A DNA stretch of 64,000 nucleotides from positions 62,001 to 126,000 of the forward strand of contig NZ_AUWQ01000001.1 in NCBI RefSeq assembly GCF_000455205.1, written 5' to 3'. The translations under genes were made by a program, and so were the position numbers. Positions 35,615-43,256 of the stretch are shown here, piece after piece. Source of the DNA: Mycobacterium sp. UM_CSW (GTDB lineage Bacteria; Actinomycetota; Actinomycetes; Mycobacteriales; Mycobacteriaceae). Below the pieces are notes generated by a model. It worked only from the letters and a program-made list of their open reading frames with translations. It ran no database searches and had not been told where the DNA came from. Position 1 is the stretch's first letter, and each line of letters opens with the position of its first letter.

Positions 35615-36335
35615 CGGCAAGGTAGCGGTGATCACGGGCGGATCAAGCGGGATGGCGTTGGCCGGTGCCAAGTTGTTCGTTGAAGAAGGAGCTCACGTCT
35701 TCATCTCGGGTCGGCGGAAGGAAGCGCTGGATGAAGCCGTCGAGCTGATCGGCCGGAATGTGACGGGCGTGCAAGCGGATTCGGCCAACCTGGACGATCT
35801 GGACCGGTTGTTCGACGCGGTCAGGCAAGAAAAGGGCGCCGTCGACGTGTTGTGGGTGAGTGCGGGGATGGGCGAGGAGGGCAAGCTCGGCGAGATCACG
35901 GAGCAGCATTTCGACGCGACCTTCGGGCTGAACGCGCGTGGCACGCTCTTCACGGTGCAGAAGGCATTGCCGCTTTTCAACGACGGCGGCTCGATCTTCA
36001 TGACCGGGTCGATTGCTTCGGTGAAGGGTTTTCCTCACTTTAGTGTGTACGCGGCGAGCAAGGCCGTGCTGCATGCCTACGCCCGCGTCTGGTTGAACGA
36101 GTTGAAAGACAGAAGGATTCGGGTCAACGTGCTGACGCCGGGCCAGGTCGCCACGCCGATACAGGAGCAGTTGTTCGACGAGGAGACCAAGGCGCAGTTT
36201 GAGGCAATGATCCCGCGGGGAAAGATGGGCAGCCCTGAGGAGATTGCATCGGTCGCACTGTTTCTCGCCTCAGACGACTCGAGCTATGTCAATGGCATGG
36301 AGTTGATGGTCGACGGCGGCACCACGGCAGTCTGA
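35598..36335 (+). CDS. Short-chain dehydrogenase/reductase
   Basis: 245 residues from ATG 35598 (ATG 35601 also possible), overlapping the 3' end of the luciferase-like gene by 17 bases. Classical SDR features: VAVITGGSSGMALAGAKLF, with TGxxxGxx altered at the last position, the VSAG in place of NNAG, catalytic YAASK, and a C-terminal GSPEEIASVALFLASDDSSYVNGMELMVDGG. It should reduce or oxidise a hydroxyl/keto group with NAD(P)H. Convergent with the SMP-30-like gene. Confidence 0.9.
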   Translation: MMGKLDGKVAVITGGSSGMALAGAKLFVEEGAHVFISGRRKEALDEAVELIGRNVTGVQADSANLDDLDRLFDAVRQEKGAVDVLWVSAGMGEEGKLGEITEQHFDATFGLNARGTLFTVQKALPLFNDGGSIFMTGSIASVKGFPHFSVYAASKAVLHAYARVWLNELKDRRIRVNVLTPGQVATPIQEQLFDEETKAQFEAMIPRGKMGSPEEIASVALFLASDDSSYVNGMELMVDGGTTAV

Positions 36336-36396
36336 CTACGCCAGTGCTAATCCGTTCGCGTACAGGGAGATTCGTGGTCGGACGGCAGCGCTCGCT

Positions 36397-37218
36397 CTAG
36401 ACGCGCGCCGTCTCGATGGCAGCGCCCATCGCAGTCTGCGACTCGGCACGCTGACCAAGGGTGGTGGCCGTGAGCATGAACAGCGTGTGCCCGTCGGCAC
36501 CGCCCAATTCGCACGCGATCGCGTGGCGACCTGGCGTGTCGATGGTTGTCGTCACCGCGCCACCGGCAATCACGCGGACGAACCGGTCAAACGCCGGGCT
36601 GGCCACCCAGACGCCATCGTCTTCATCGATGGCGATGCCGTCGGGAAAATCCTCGAGCTCGGCCCAGACTCGGCGGTTATCAAGCGAGCCGTCGTCCGCA
36701 AGGTCGAATCCGGTGATGCGACGTCCGAAACTCTCCGCCACCAGCAGCGTCGACCCGTCGGCCGTGATCGCCATGCCATTGGCGAATTGGAGATCGTCGG
36801 CCACTTCGCGAGCCGAGCCATCCGGGTCGACACGCAACAGGGCGGCTGGCACCGGCTCATCGCCTGCCGCGTAGTCGTAGCCGAACTGGCCAACGAAGGC
36901 ATGGCCGCCGCGGGGGTCGACGCACATGTCGTTGATTTCGTGTGATGCGAATGGGCTCAAGTCGGCGTGGACGGCGAGATCCGAACCGTCGAAGCGCATC
37001 ACGTGGCGACGTGCCATCGAAGCGATCAACATCGAGCCGTCAGGGAGCCAGCCCAGCCCCGACGGCTGCTCCAGCTCGACCACGGTGCGAACTTCACCGT
37101 CCTCCCCGACGCGCAGCACGGCGTCACCGTGCATGTCCGAGACGTATAGCGCCCCATCGTGCCAACGCGGACCCTCCAAGAAGGACCGCCCCGTGACCAG
37201 GACATGGATGTCGGGCAT
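36397..37218 (-). CDS. SMP-30/gluconolactonase/LRE-like six-bladed propeller protein
   Basis: 273 residues from ATG 37218; the frame runs back to 37410 but that extension is not protein-like. Propeller repeats are visible as FLEGPRWHDGALYVSDMHGDAVLRVG, EQPSGLGWLPDGSMLIAS, SHEINDMCVDPRGGHAFVGQFG, FANGMAITADGSTLLVAES and FPDGIAIDEDDGVWVASP. The Glu, Asn and Asp ligands of the single metal site of lactonases are present. It may hydrolyse a lactone intermediate. It follows the aldehyde dehydrogenase gene by 58 bases on the same strand, at the edge of the Rieske island. Confidence 0.86.
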   Translation of the reverse strand: MPDIHVLVTGRSFLEGPRWHDGALYVSDMHGDAVLRVGEDGEVRTVVELEQPSGLGWLPDGSMLIASMARRHVMRFDGSDLAVHADLSPFASHEINDMCVDPRGGHAFVGQFGYDYAAGDEPVPAALLRVDPDGSAREVADDLQFANGMAITADGSTLLVAESFGRRITGFDLADDGSLDNRRVWAELEDFPDGIAIDEDDGVWVASPAFDRFVRVIAGGAVTTTIDTPGRHAIACELGGADGHTLFMLTATTLGQRAESQTAMGAAIETARV

Positions 37219-37276
37219 GGCAACGATCCTAGGACTGCATAGCGTGGTTGCTCGTCGAGGAGCCGCTGGTACGTGG

Positions 37277-38686
37277 TCATCCGCCAGGCAAGACCGCGAT
37301 GGACTTGGTGTCCAGGTAGCCGTCGAGGCCTTCCGGGCCCAGTTCGCGCCCGTAACCGCTGGCTTTGACGCCGCCGAACGGCGCAAAGGGATCCATGGTG
37401 TAGCCCGCATTGATCCCGAAGGTGCCGGTGCGGATGCGCCCGGCTATCGCCAAGGCTCGCACGGTATCTGCGGTCCACACCGAACCGGCAAGGCCATACT
37501 CGGAGTCGTTGGCAATGGCCACCGCATCGTCCTCGTCGCGATAGGGGATGACGGTGATCACCGGCCCGAATATCTCTTCGCGCGCGATGCGCATCGCGTT
37601 GTCGGCGGCGGCGAAGAGGGTGGGTTGGACGTACCACCCGCGTTCGAGGCCGTTGGGCATGCCGGAGCCCCCGACGACGAGCCGGGCGCCTTCTCGTTCA
37701 CCCACCTGGATGTAGTCGCGGACGCGTCGTTGTTGACGTTGCGAGACCAGGGGGCCGAGTTGGGTGGCGGGATCGTTCGGGTCGCCAACAATCAGGTTGG
37801 CCATCTCGGTTGCGAGCGCGTCGACGTACTCGTCGTGGCGGTGTGCGGGTACGAGCACTCTGGTCAGCGCGTTGCAGATCTGGCCGCTGTTGGACAGGCT
37901 GGCCGACCGGATGCCGGTGGCCACCTTGTGAGGTTCGGCGTCGTCAAGCACGATGGCGGCCGATTTGCCGCCGAGTTCGAGGCTGACCCTGGTCAGGTTG
38001 GAGGCGCACGCGGCGGCGACCGCCCGCCCCGCGGTCGTGGATCCGGTGAACGACACCTTGTCTACTTTCGCGTGCGCGACGAGGAGTTCGCCAACCGCGG
38101 CGTCGCCGGGTACCACGCTGACCACGCCTTCAGGCAGACCGGCTTGTTCGATCATCTCCGCTAAAAGCAGTGCATCCAAGGGTGATTCGGGTGCGGGCTT
38201 GAGTACCACGGCGCACCCGGCCAGCAGCGCGGGCACCAGTTTCGTAATGATCAGAAACTGCGGCATGTTCCACGGGACAATCGCTGCGACTACGCCGACC
38301 GGTTGCTTCTGGACCACTACATCGGCGCCGAAAAAGCCGGCGCGGCTCTGTTGCCATTGATGTCGCTCGGCCAGGTCGCAGAATGCGTTGATCATCATGG
38401 CGGGCAGACCGACCTGCGCGCGCTGGGCGAAGGTGATGGGAGCGCCGATCTCGGCCGTAATCGTCTCGGCCATCTCAGTGCGCCGTTGGTCGTAGACGTC
38501 GGCGAGCCGGCGGACCGCGGCGATGCGATCCGAGGGTCTGCTCGCGCCCCAGGCTCCCGTGTCAAAGGCGGTGCGCGCTGCGTTGACGGCTTCGTCGACG
38601 TCGGCGGGCGTCGCGGCAGGGACTTCGGCGATTGTCTGCTCGGTGTGGGGTGAGATGACTTCGATGAGCTTGGCCTGCGACCGCAC
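37277..38686 (-). CDS. Aldehyde dehydrogenase (NAD(P)+-dependent)
   Basis: 469 residues from GTG 38686 with AAAAGG just upstream. Family motifs: IVPWNMPQFLIITKL, KPAPESPLDALLLAE, FTGSTTAGRAV, catalytic Glu in SLELGGKSA, catalytic Cys in SGQICNALTR, and EEIFGPVITVIPY. It is divergent from the first Rieske oxygenase across 95 bases that contain a 17-base palindrome (38706-38722), only 19 bases from its start codon, so both directions are likely controlled by the same MarR protein. Confidence 0.93.
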   Translation of the reverse strand: MRSQAKLIEVISPHTEQTIAEVPAATPADVDEAVNAARTAFDTGAWGASRPSDRIAAVRRLADVYDQRRTEMAETITAEIGAPITFAQRAQVGLPAMMINAFCDLAERHQWQQSRAGFFGADVVVQKQPVGVVAAIVPWNMPQFLIITKLVPALLAGCAVVLKPAPESPLDALLLAEMIEQAGLPEGVVSVVPGDAAVGELLVAHAKVDKVSFTGSTTAGRAVAAACASNLTRVSLELGGKSAAIVLDDAEPHKVATGIRSASLSNSGQICNALTRVLVPAHRHDEYVDALATEMANLIVGDPNDPATQLGPLVSQRQQRRVRDYIQVGEREGARLVVGGSGMPNGLERGWYVQPTLFAAADNAMRIAREEIFGPVITVIPYRDEDDAVAIANDSEYGLAGSVWTADTVRALAIAGRIRTGTFGINAGYTMDPFAPFGGVKASGYGRELGPEGLDGYLDTKSIAVLPGG

Positions 38687-38705
38687 CTTTTGACCCTTCG
38701 TCTGC

Positions 38706-38722
38706 CAAGTATCAACTACTTG
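38706..38722. promoter_or_regulatory. Palindrome CAAGTA-N5-TACTTG, candidate operator shared with 42129
   Basis: CAAGTATCAACTACTTG has perfect 6-base arms. Its reverse complement recurs for 15 consecutive bases at 42129-42143, upstream of the ferredoxin gene. The site is placed between the divergent aldehyde dehydrogenase and first Rieske gene. The MarR at 41647, inside the same cluster, is the best candidate to bind both. Confidence 0.75.
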
Positions 38723-38781
38723 CGATTCGGGTGATCAGCATATACCGTCGGCCCGACGGACTCCTACAGATAGGAGAGGTT

Positions 38782-40047
38782 GTGGCTCGCTTCCCCAAGC
38801 CCTCGGAGGGCAGCTGGACGCAGCATTACCCGGAACTGGGCACCGGGCCGGTGTCCTACGAAGACTCCATCAGCCCGGAGATCTACGAATTGGAGCGGGC
38901 GGCGATATTCAAACGCGCGTGGCTGAATGTCGGCCGGGTGGAACAGCTTCCGCGTAAGGGCAGCTACTTCACCAAGGAGCTCAAGGTAGCCAACACGTCG
39001 GTCGTTCTGGTGCGCAACGCTTCTGGAGAGGTCAACGCCTTCCACAACATCTGCCGGCACCGTGGCAACAAGCTGGTCTGGAACGACATGCCGCTGGAGG
39101 AGACCAGCGGCGTGTGCCGGCAATTCACCTGCAAGTACCATGCCTGGCGCTACGACCTGGATGGCAACCTGACGTTCGTGCAACAGGAGGAGGAGTTTTT
39201 CAACCTCGACAAGAGCCGCTACGGGCTGGTGCCGGTGCACTGCGACGTCTGGGAGGGCTTCATATTCATCAACTTCGCGCAGGAGCCCGCACAGTCGTTG
39301 CGCGAGTTTCTGGGGCCGATGGTGACGGCGCTAGAGGGCTACCCGTTTGGGAAGCTGACGTCGCGTTGGCACTACAGGTCGCAGGTGAAGGCGAATTGGA
39401 AGCTCTACATGGACGCGTTCCAGGAGTTCTACCATGCGCCGGTGCTGCATGCGAACCAGTCGCCGACCGCCTACTCCAAGGCGGCCGCCGAGGCCGGCTT
39501 CGAGGCCCCGCACTACCGCCTGGACGGTCCGCACCGGCTGGTCAGCACGTCGGGAGTGCGGGCCTGGGAGATGCCGGACGAGATGCGTAAGCCCATCGAC
39601 GACATCTGCCGCAGCGGGCTGTTCGGCCCCTGGGAAAAGCCGGACCTAGGGGAGATGCCGGCGGGGCTCAATCCCGCGAAATGCAATCCGTGGGGCCTGG
39701 ATTCGTTCCAGCTGTTTCCCAACTTCGTCATGCTGTTCTGGGGTCAAGGCTGGTATCTGACCTACCACTACTGGCCGACGTCGTATAACAGCCACGTGTT
39801 CGAGGGGACGTTGTATTTCCCGCAGCCACGCACCCCGCGTGACCGCGTCGCGCAGGAACTCGCGGCGGTGACGTTCAAGGAGTACGGACTGCAGGACGCC
39901 AACACCCTGGAGGCGACCCAAAGCATGATCGAGTCACGGGCGATCGACGAGTTTCTGCTCAACGACCAGGAAATACTGTTGCGCCACCTGCACAAGGAGA
40001 CCGCGGCCTGGATCGATGAGTATCAACGAACCAAGGCAGGAGTGTGA
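38782..40047 (+). CDS. Rieske non-haem iron oxygenase alpha subunit (first paralogue)
   Basis: 421 residues from GTG 38782, chosen for the AGGAGAGG just before it. The Rieske [2Fe-2S] ligands are Cys91, His93, Cys117 and His120 (NICRHRG and CKYHAWRY), with 23 residues between His93 and Cys117, longer than the common 15-17, and an extra Cys112. The catalytic iron ligands are His218 and His223 in DAFQEFYHAPVLH, with a bridging Asp211. It should hydroxylate an aromatic or other cyclic substrate using O2. The next gene overlaps by GTGA and encodes a small helical protein; there is no usual beta subunit. A strong paralogue lies at 43257. Confidence 0.92.
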   Translation: MARFPKPSEGSWTQHYPELGTGPVSYEDSISPEIYELERAAIFKRAWLNVGRVEQLPRKGSYFTKELKVANTSVVLVRNASGEVNAFHNICRHRGNKLVWNDMPLEETSGVCRQFTCKYHAWRYDLDGNLTFVQQEEEFFNLDKSRYGLVPVHCDVWEGFIFINFAQEPAQSLREFLGPMVTALEGYPFGKLTSRWHYRSQVKANWKLYMDAFQEFYHAPVLHANQSPTAYSKAAAEAGFEAPHYRLDGPHRLVSTSGVRAWEMPDEMRKPIDDICRSGLFGPWEKPDLGEMPAGLNPAKCNPWGLDSFQLFPNFVMLFWGQGWYLTYHYWPTSYNSHVFEGTLYFPQPRTPRDRVAQELAAVTFKEYGLQDANTLEATQSMIESRAIDEFLLNDQEILLRHLHKETAAWIDEYQRTKAGV

Positions 40048-40382
40048 ACGCGGTGTCCACCATGCTGCCAACGGAATTCGCCGACCTGGAGCCGTTTGCG
40101 GAGTGGTGCCTGCCCACCGAACCCCAGCGCTACGCCAAACGGCTGGCCAGTTCCATGACCGAGATGAAGGCGTTCTACGACGCGATCATCCCGCGCGCAG
40201 AGGAGGCCTTGGCCTTCTGCGACAAGTTCCCCCTTGACGACTTGCCGGACGACGTCCTCAACCTGATGCACCTGCTGTATTCGATGATCATGGTGTCGTT
40301 TCCGGTGGAGTGCTGGAAGCAACGACGGGTTCCCGATTCCGGTGCTTCCACCCTGGACTGCGTGTTCGAGCCGGTGCCGTGA
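40044..40382 (+). CDS. Small protein linked to the Rieske oxygenase (first paralogue), unknown family
   Basis: 112 residues from GTG 40044, overlapping the Rieske stop by GTGA; GTG 40053 or ATG 40062 could also serve. It is predicted mostly helical, with EWCLPTEPQRYAKRLASSMTEMKAFYDAI, then CDKFPLDDLPDD and LNLMHLLYSMIMVSF. The protein at 44528 shares this layout, including CDKFPLDDLP, LNL, HL and YS plus the terminal EPVP, and is likewise next to a Rieske gene. It is too short and the wrong shape for a SnoaL-like beta subunit. It may be a dedicated subunit or chaperone of these oxygenases. Confidence 0.82.
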   Translation: MNAVSTMLPTEFADLEPFAEWCLPTEPQRYAKRLASSMTEMKAFYDAIIPRAEEALAFCDKFPLDDLPDDVLNLMHLLYSMIMVSFPVECWKQRRVPDSGASTLDCVFEPVP

Positions 40383-41626
40383 CAATTGTCCTTCGGGCAG
40401 CGCGCTGGGCTGACGTCGACGCCGGTCGGGTGCGCTCCCCGGCGGTTGTAGTGATCGACGGGCAGCGCATCAGCGCCGTCAATCCCGAAGGGCCACAGCC
40501 GGATCCGGCCACCGTGGTGGAGCTCGGCGACGTCACACTCCTACCCGGCCTGATGGACATGGAACTCAACCTGCTGATCGGCGGCCCCGGCGGCCCCGAG
40601 GGCCTCCCGGCACCGATGCACGGCGTGCAGGACGATCCGGCGTATCGCACACTCCGGGGCGCGGTGAACGCGCGCACCACGCTGGACGCCGGCTTCACCA
40701 CCGTGCGCAACCTCGGGCTCATGGTCAAGACCGGCGGCTACCTGCTCGACGTCGCGCTGCAGCGTGCCATCGACCAGGGCTGGCACATCGGGCCCCGCAT
40801 CTATCCCGCGGGACATGCCGTCACCCCTTATGGCGGGCACCTGGACCCGACGGTGTTTCAGCGGCTGGCACCCGGGATCATGCCGCTGTCCATCGCCGAG
40901 GGCATCGCCAACGGTGTGCCCGACGTCATCGCCTGCGTCCGCTACCAGATTCGCCACGGCGCCAAGCTGATCAAGGTCTCGGCGTCAGGGGGCGTCATGT
41001 CGCACAGCACCGCTCCGGGCGCCCAGCAGTATTCCGATGCGGAGTTCGCCGCGATCGCCGACGAGGCCCACCGCGCCGGGGTGCGGGTCGCCGCGCACGC
41101 CGTCGGCGACACTGCGATCCAAGCGTGCATTCGCGCCGGCATCGACTGCATCGAACACGGGTTTCTGGCCACCGACGAGACGATCCAGATGATGGTCGAC
41201 CACGGCACCTTCCTGGTTTCCACCACCTATCTGACGGAGGCGATGGCGATCGACCGGATCGCGCCGGAACTTCGGAAGAAAGCCGAGGAAGTCTTTCCCC
41301 GCGCAAAGGCGATGCTGCCCAAAGCAATTGCGGCCGGAGTGCGGATCGCGTGCGGCACCGACGCACCGGCGATCCCGCACGGCCAGAACGCCAAGGAGCT
41401 GGGGGCGCTGGTGGCGCGCGGCATGACCCCCATGCAAGCGATCCGGGCCGCGACGGTCGTGGCGGCCGAACTCGTCGAGGCCGACCACGAGTTGGGCCGG
41501 CTGGCGCCGGGTTACCTCGCCGACATCATCGCCGTACCCGGTGATCCGTCTCAGGACATCGCCAACACGCTGGACGTCTCATTCGTCATGAAGGACGGCC
41601 GGATTTTCAAGGAGCTGGCCGCGTGA
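40379..41626 (+). CDS. Amidohydrolase-superfamily protein lacking the HxH metal motif
   Basis: 415 residues from GTG 40379, overlapping the preceding stop by GTGA. The imidazolonepropionase/prolidase-type layout is clear: TLLPGLMDM, TTLDAGFTTVRNLG, the carboxylated-Lys position in AKLIKVSASGG, VAAHAVGD, IEHGF, and the Asp in CGTDAPAIPHG. The expected HxH after GLMDM is replaced by Glu62-Leu-Asn64, so the alpha-metal site is altered. The remaining ligands (Lys, two His, Asp) are intact, so a mononuclear enzyme is possible. It should hydrolyse a C-N or C-O ring or amide bond in the pathway, if active. Confidence 0.85.
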   Translation: MTIVLRAARWADVDAGRVRSPAVVVIDGQRISAVNPEGPQPDPATVVELGDVTLLPGLMDMELNLLIGGPGGPEGLPAPMHGVQDDPAYRTLRGAVNARTTLDAGFTTVRNLGLMVKTGGYLLDVALQRAIDQGWHIGPRIYPAGHAVTPYGGHLDPTVFQRLAPGIMPLSIAEGIANGVPDVIACVRYQIRHGAKLIKVSASGGVMSHSTAPGAQQYSDAEFAAIADEAHRAGVRVAAHAVGDTAIQACIRAGIDCIEHGFLATDETIQMMVDHGTFLVSTTYLTEAMAIDRIAPELRKKAEEVFPRAKAMLPKAIAAGVRIACGTDAPAIPHGQNAKELGALVARGMTPMQAIRAATVVAAELVEADHELGRLAPGYLADIIAVPGDPSQDIANTLDVSFVMKDGRIFKELAA

Positions 41627-41646
41627 ATCGGGACAAGGAGACCGGC

Positions 41647-42099
41647 ATGGAACTCACCGAAAACCTCCTGTGGTTGCTCAAGCAGGCGTTCTACTTCTCG
41701 CTGACCAGCGTGAACGACGCGATCAGCAGCCACGGTGTCAGCACGGCCCAGATCGGTGTGCTGCGTCAGCTCTCCAACGAACCCGGGCTGTCGGGCGCCG
41801 AACTCGCCCGACGTCTGCTGATCAGCCCGCAGGGTGTTCAACTGGCTCTCACCGCGCTCGAGCGCCGCGGCCTGGTTGAACGCAAGCAGGACCCCCAACA
41901 CAAGCGCATCTTGCAGGCCTATCTCACCGACGAAGGACGCGACGTCGTGGCGAAGGTGCTGGGTGACGCCCTGACCGCACACGCGGAGGTCTTCGGCGTA
42001 CTCAGCGGCGAGGAGCAGGAAACCCTGCGTGAACTGCTCGCAAGGGTGGTCGAAAAGGGCACCGGCCACGAGTTGTTCAAAGACAACATCGAGAGCTGA
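41647..42099 (+). CDS. MarR family regulator of the Rieske cluster
   Basis: 150 residues from ATG 41647, chosen for AAGGAG 6-7 bases upstream; a GTG at 41623 overlapping the amidohydrolase stop is also open. Winged helix-turn-helix: STAQIGVLRQLSNEPGLSGAELARRLLISPQGVQLALTALERRGLVERKQD. It lies inside the catabolic run and between the two control regions that carry the same palindrome (38706 and 42129). It is the likely repressor or activator of the oxygenases; the inducer would be a pathway substrate or intermediate. Confidence 0.9.
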   Translation: MELTENLLWLLKQAFYFSLTSVNDAISSHGVSTAQIGVLRQLSNEPGLSGAELARRLLISPQGVQLALTALERRGLVERKQDPQHKRILQAYLTDEGRDVVAKVLGDALTAHAEVFGVLSGEEQETLRELLARVVEKGTGHELFKDNIES

Positions 42100-42112
42100 T
42101 TCATGTCTCTAG

Positions 42113-42143
42113 TACTTGAGATTAATCGCAAGTAGTTGATACT
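42113..42143. promoter_or_regulatory. Control region of the ferredoxin/second Rieske operon with TACTTG and CAAGTA elements
   Basis: TACTTG (42113-42118) and CAAGTA (42129-42134) form an inverted pair with a 10-base spacer. The 15 bases CAAGTAGTTGATACT (42129-42143) are identical to the reverse complement of the site at 38706-38722. The region lies 11 bases from the ferredoxin ATG and 14 bases after the MarR stop, so the same regulator probably governs both transcription units. Confidence 0.75.
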
Positions 42144-42153
42144 GTGGCGAACG

Positions 42154-42474
42154 ATGCAAGACTCCCGCGCTACGGTGCAGCCGACCGATGCCGACGTCGT
42201 CACAACAGAGGTGACCATCGAGCTCGACCGGTGCACCATCACCGTGACCTACAGTCCCGGCGACACGTTGCTGCAGACGGCCCGCATGGCGGATCTGAGC
42301 CCCCCGTCGTCGTGCGAAGTCGGGAACTGCGGAACGTGTATGGCCCGCTTGACCGAGGGCAGCGCCCGGATGATCAACAACGACGCACTTGAAGATGACG
42401 AGGTGGAGGAGGGCTGGGTGCTGACCTGTCAGGCACTGCCGACTAGCCCCACGGTGCGGGTGGTGTACGAGTGA
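42154..42474 (+). CDS. Plant-type [2Fe-2S] ferredoxin
   Basis: 106 residues from ATG 42154 (an ATG at 42136 is in frame but lies inside the control element). The cluster ligands follow the Cys-x4-Cys-x2-Cys...Cys pattern in SSCEVGNCGTCMARL and LTCQA. It should carry electrons to the Rieske oxygenases. No ferredoxin reductase gene is in the window, so a reductase elsewhere must supply it. Its stop overlaps the SDR start by GTGA. Placement upstream of the second oxygenase and after the first suggests that it serves both. Confidence 0.93.
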   Translation: MQDSRATVQPTDADVVTTEVTIELDRCTITVTYSPGDTLLQTARMADLSPPSSCEVGNCGTCMARLTEGSARMINNDALEDDEVEEGWVLTCQALPTSPTVRVVYE

Positions 42475-43214
42475 ACAGGGTCTGCGTTGTGACCGGGGGC
42501 GCATCTGGCATGGGAGAGTCGACGTGCCACGAGCTGGGCCGGCGCGGCCACCATGTCGCGGTTCTCGACGTCAACGAGCAAGCGGCGCAACGCGTCACCG
42601 AGGATTTGCGTGCGGCGGGGGTGACGGCCATCGGAGTCGGCGCCGACGTCACCGACCGAGGCGCCGTCGAGCAGGCGTTCGCCAAGGTGCGCAGTGAGCT
42701 GGGCCCGGTCTCGATCCTGGTGACGAGCGCGGGCATGTTCGGGCACTCCCCGTTCACCGAGATCACCGTCGAGTCATGGGCCAAGATCATCGACGTCAAC
42801 CTGACGGGCACCTTTCACTGCTGCCAAGTCGCTATTCCCGACATGGTCGCCGCGAAATGGGGCCGGATCGTGATGATCTCGTCGTCAAGTGCCCAGCGTG
42901 GATCGCCGTTCGCCGCCCACTACGCGGCGTCCAAGGGCGCGGTCATCACCCTCACCAAATCGCTGGCCCGCGAATACGCAATGCACGGGATCACCGTCAA
43001 CAACATCCCGCCATCGGGCATCGAAACACCGATGCAGCTCCAGGCGCAGGAGGCGGGATTTGTGAAGTCCAACGAGGAAATCGCCAGGAATATCCCGATG
43101 GGCCATCTGGGCACCGGAGCCGACATCGCCGCGGCGGTCGGGTTTCTGTGTTCCGACGAGGCGGGCTTCATCACCGGTCAGGTGCTGGGCGTCAACGGCG
43201 GAGCGGTGATGTGA
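42471..43214 (+). CDS. Short-chain dehydrogenase/reductase
   Basis: 247 residues from GTG 42471, overlapping the ferredoxin stop. SDR features are intact: VCVVTGGASGMGESTCHELG, ADVTDR, TSAG in the NNAG position, the catalytic Ser/Tyr/Lys in MISSSSAQRG and YAASKGA, and a C-terminal FITGQVLGVNGGAVM. In a ring-hydroxylation pathway it would oxidise a dihydrodiol or alcohol intermediate; that is inferred from position. Start spacing is tight and the run continues to the second Rieske gene after 42 bases. Confidence 0.9.
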   Translation: MNRVCVVTGGASGMGESTCHELGRRGHHVAVLDVNEQAAQRVTEDLRAAGVTAIGVGADVTDRGAVEQAFAKVRSELGPVSILVTSAGMFGHSPFTEITVESWAKIIDVNLTGTFHCCQVAIPDMVAAKWGRIVMISSSSAQRGSPFAAHYAASKGAVITLTKSLAREYAMHGITVNNIPPSGIETPMQLQAQEAGFVKSNEEIARNIPMGHLGTGADIAAAVGFLCSDEAGFITGQVLGVNGGAVM

Positions 43215-43256
43215 CGAGGTTGGTCTTAAAAGCATGGTGACACAGGGAGGTTCACG

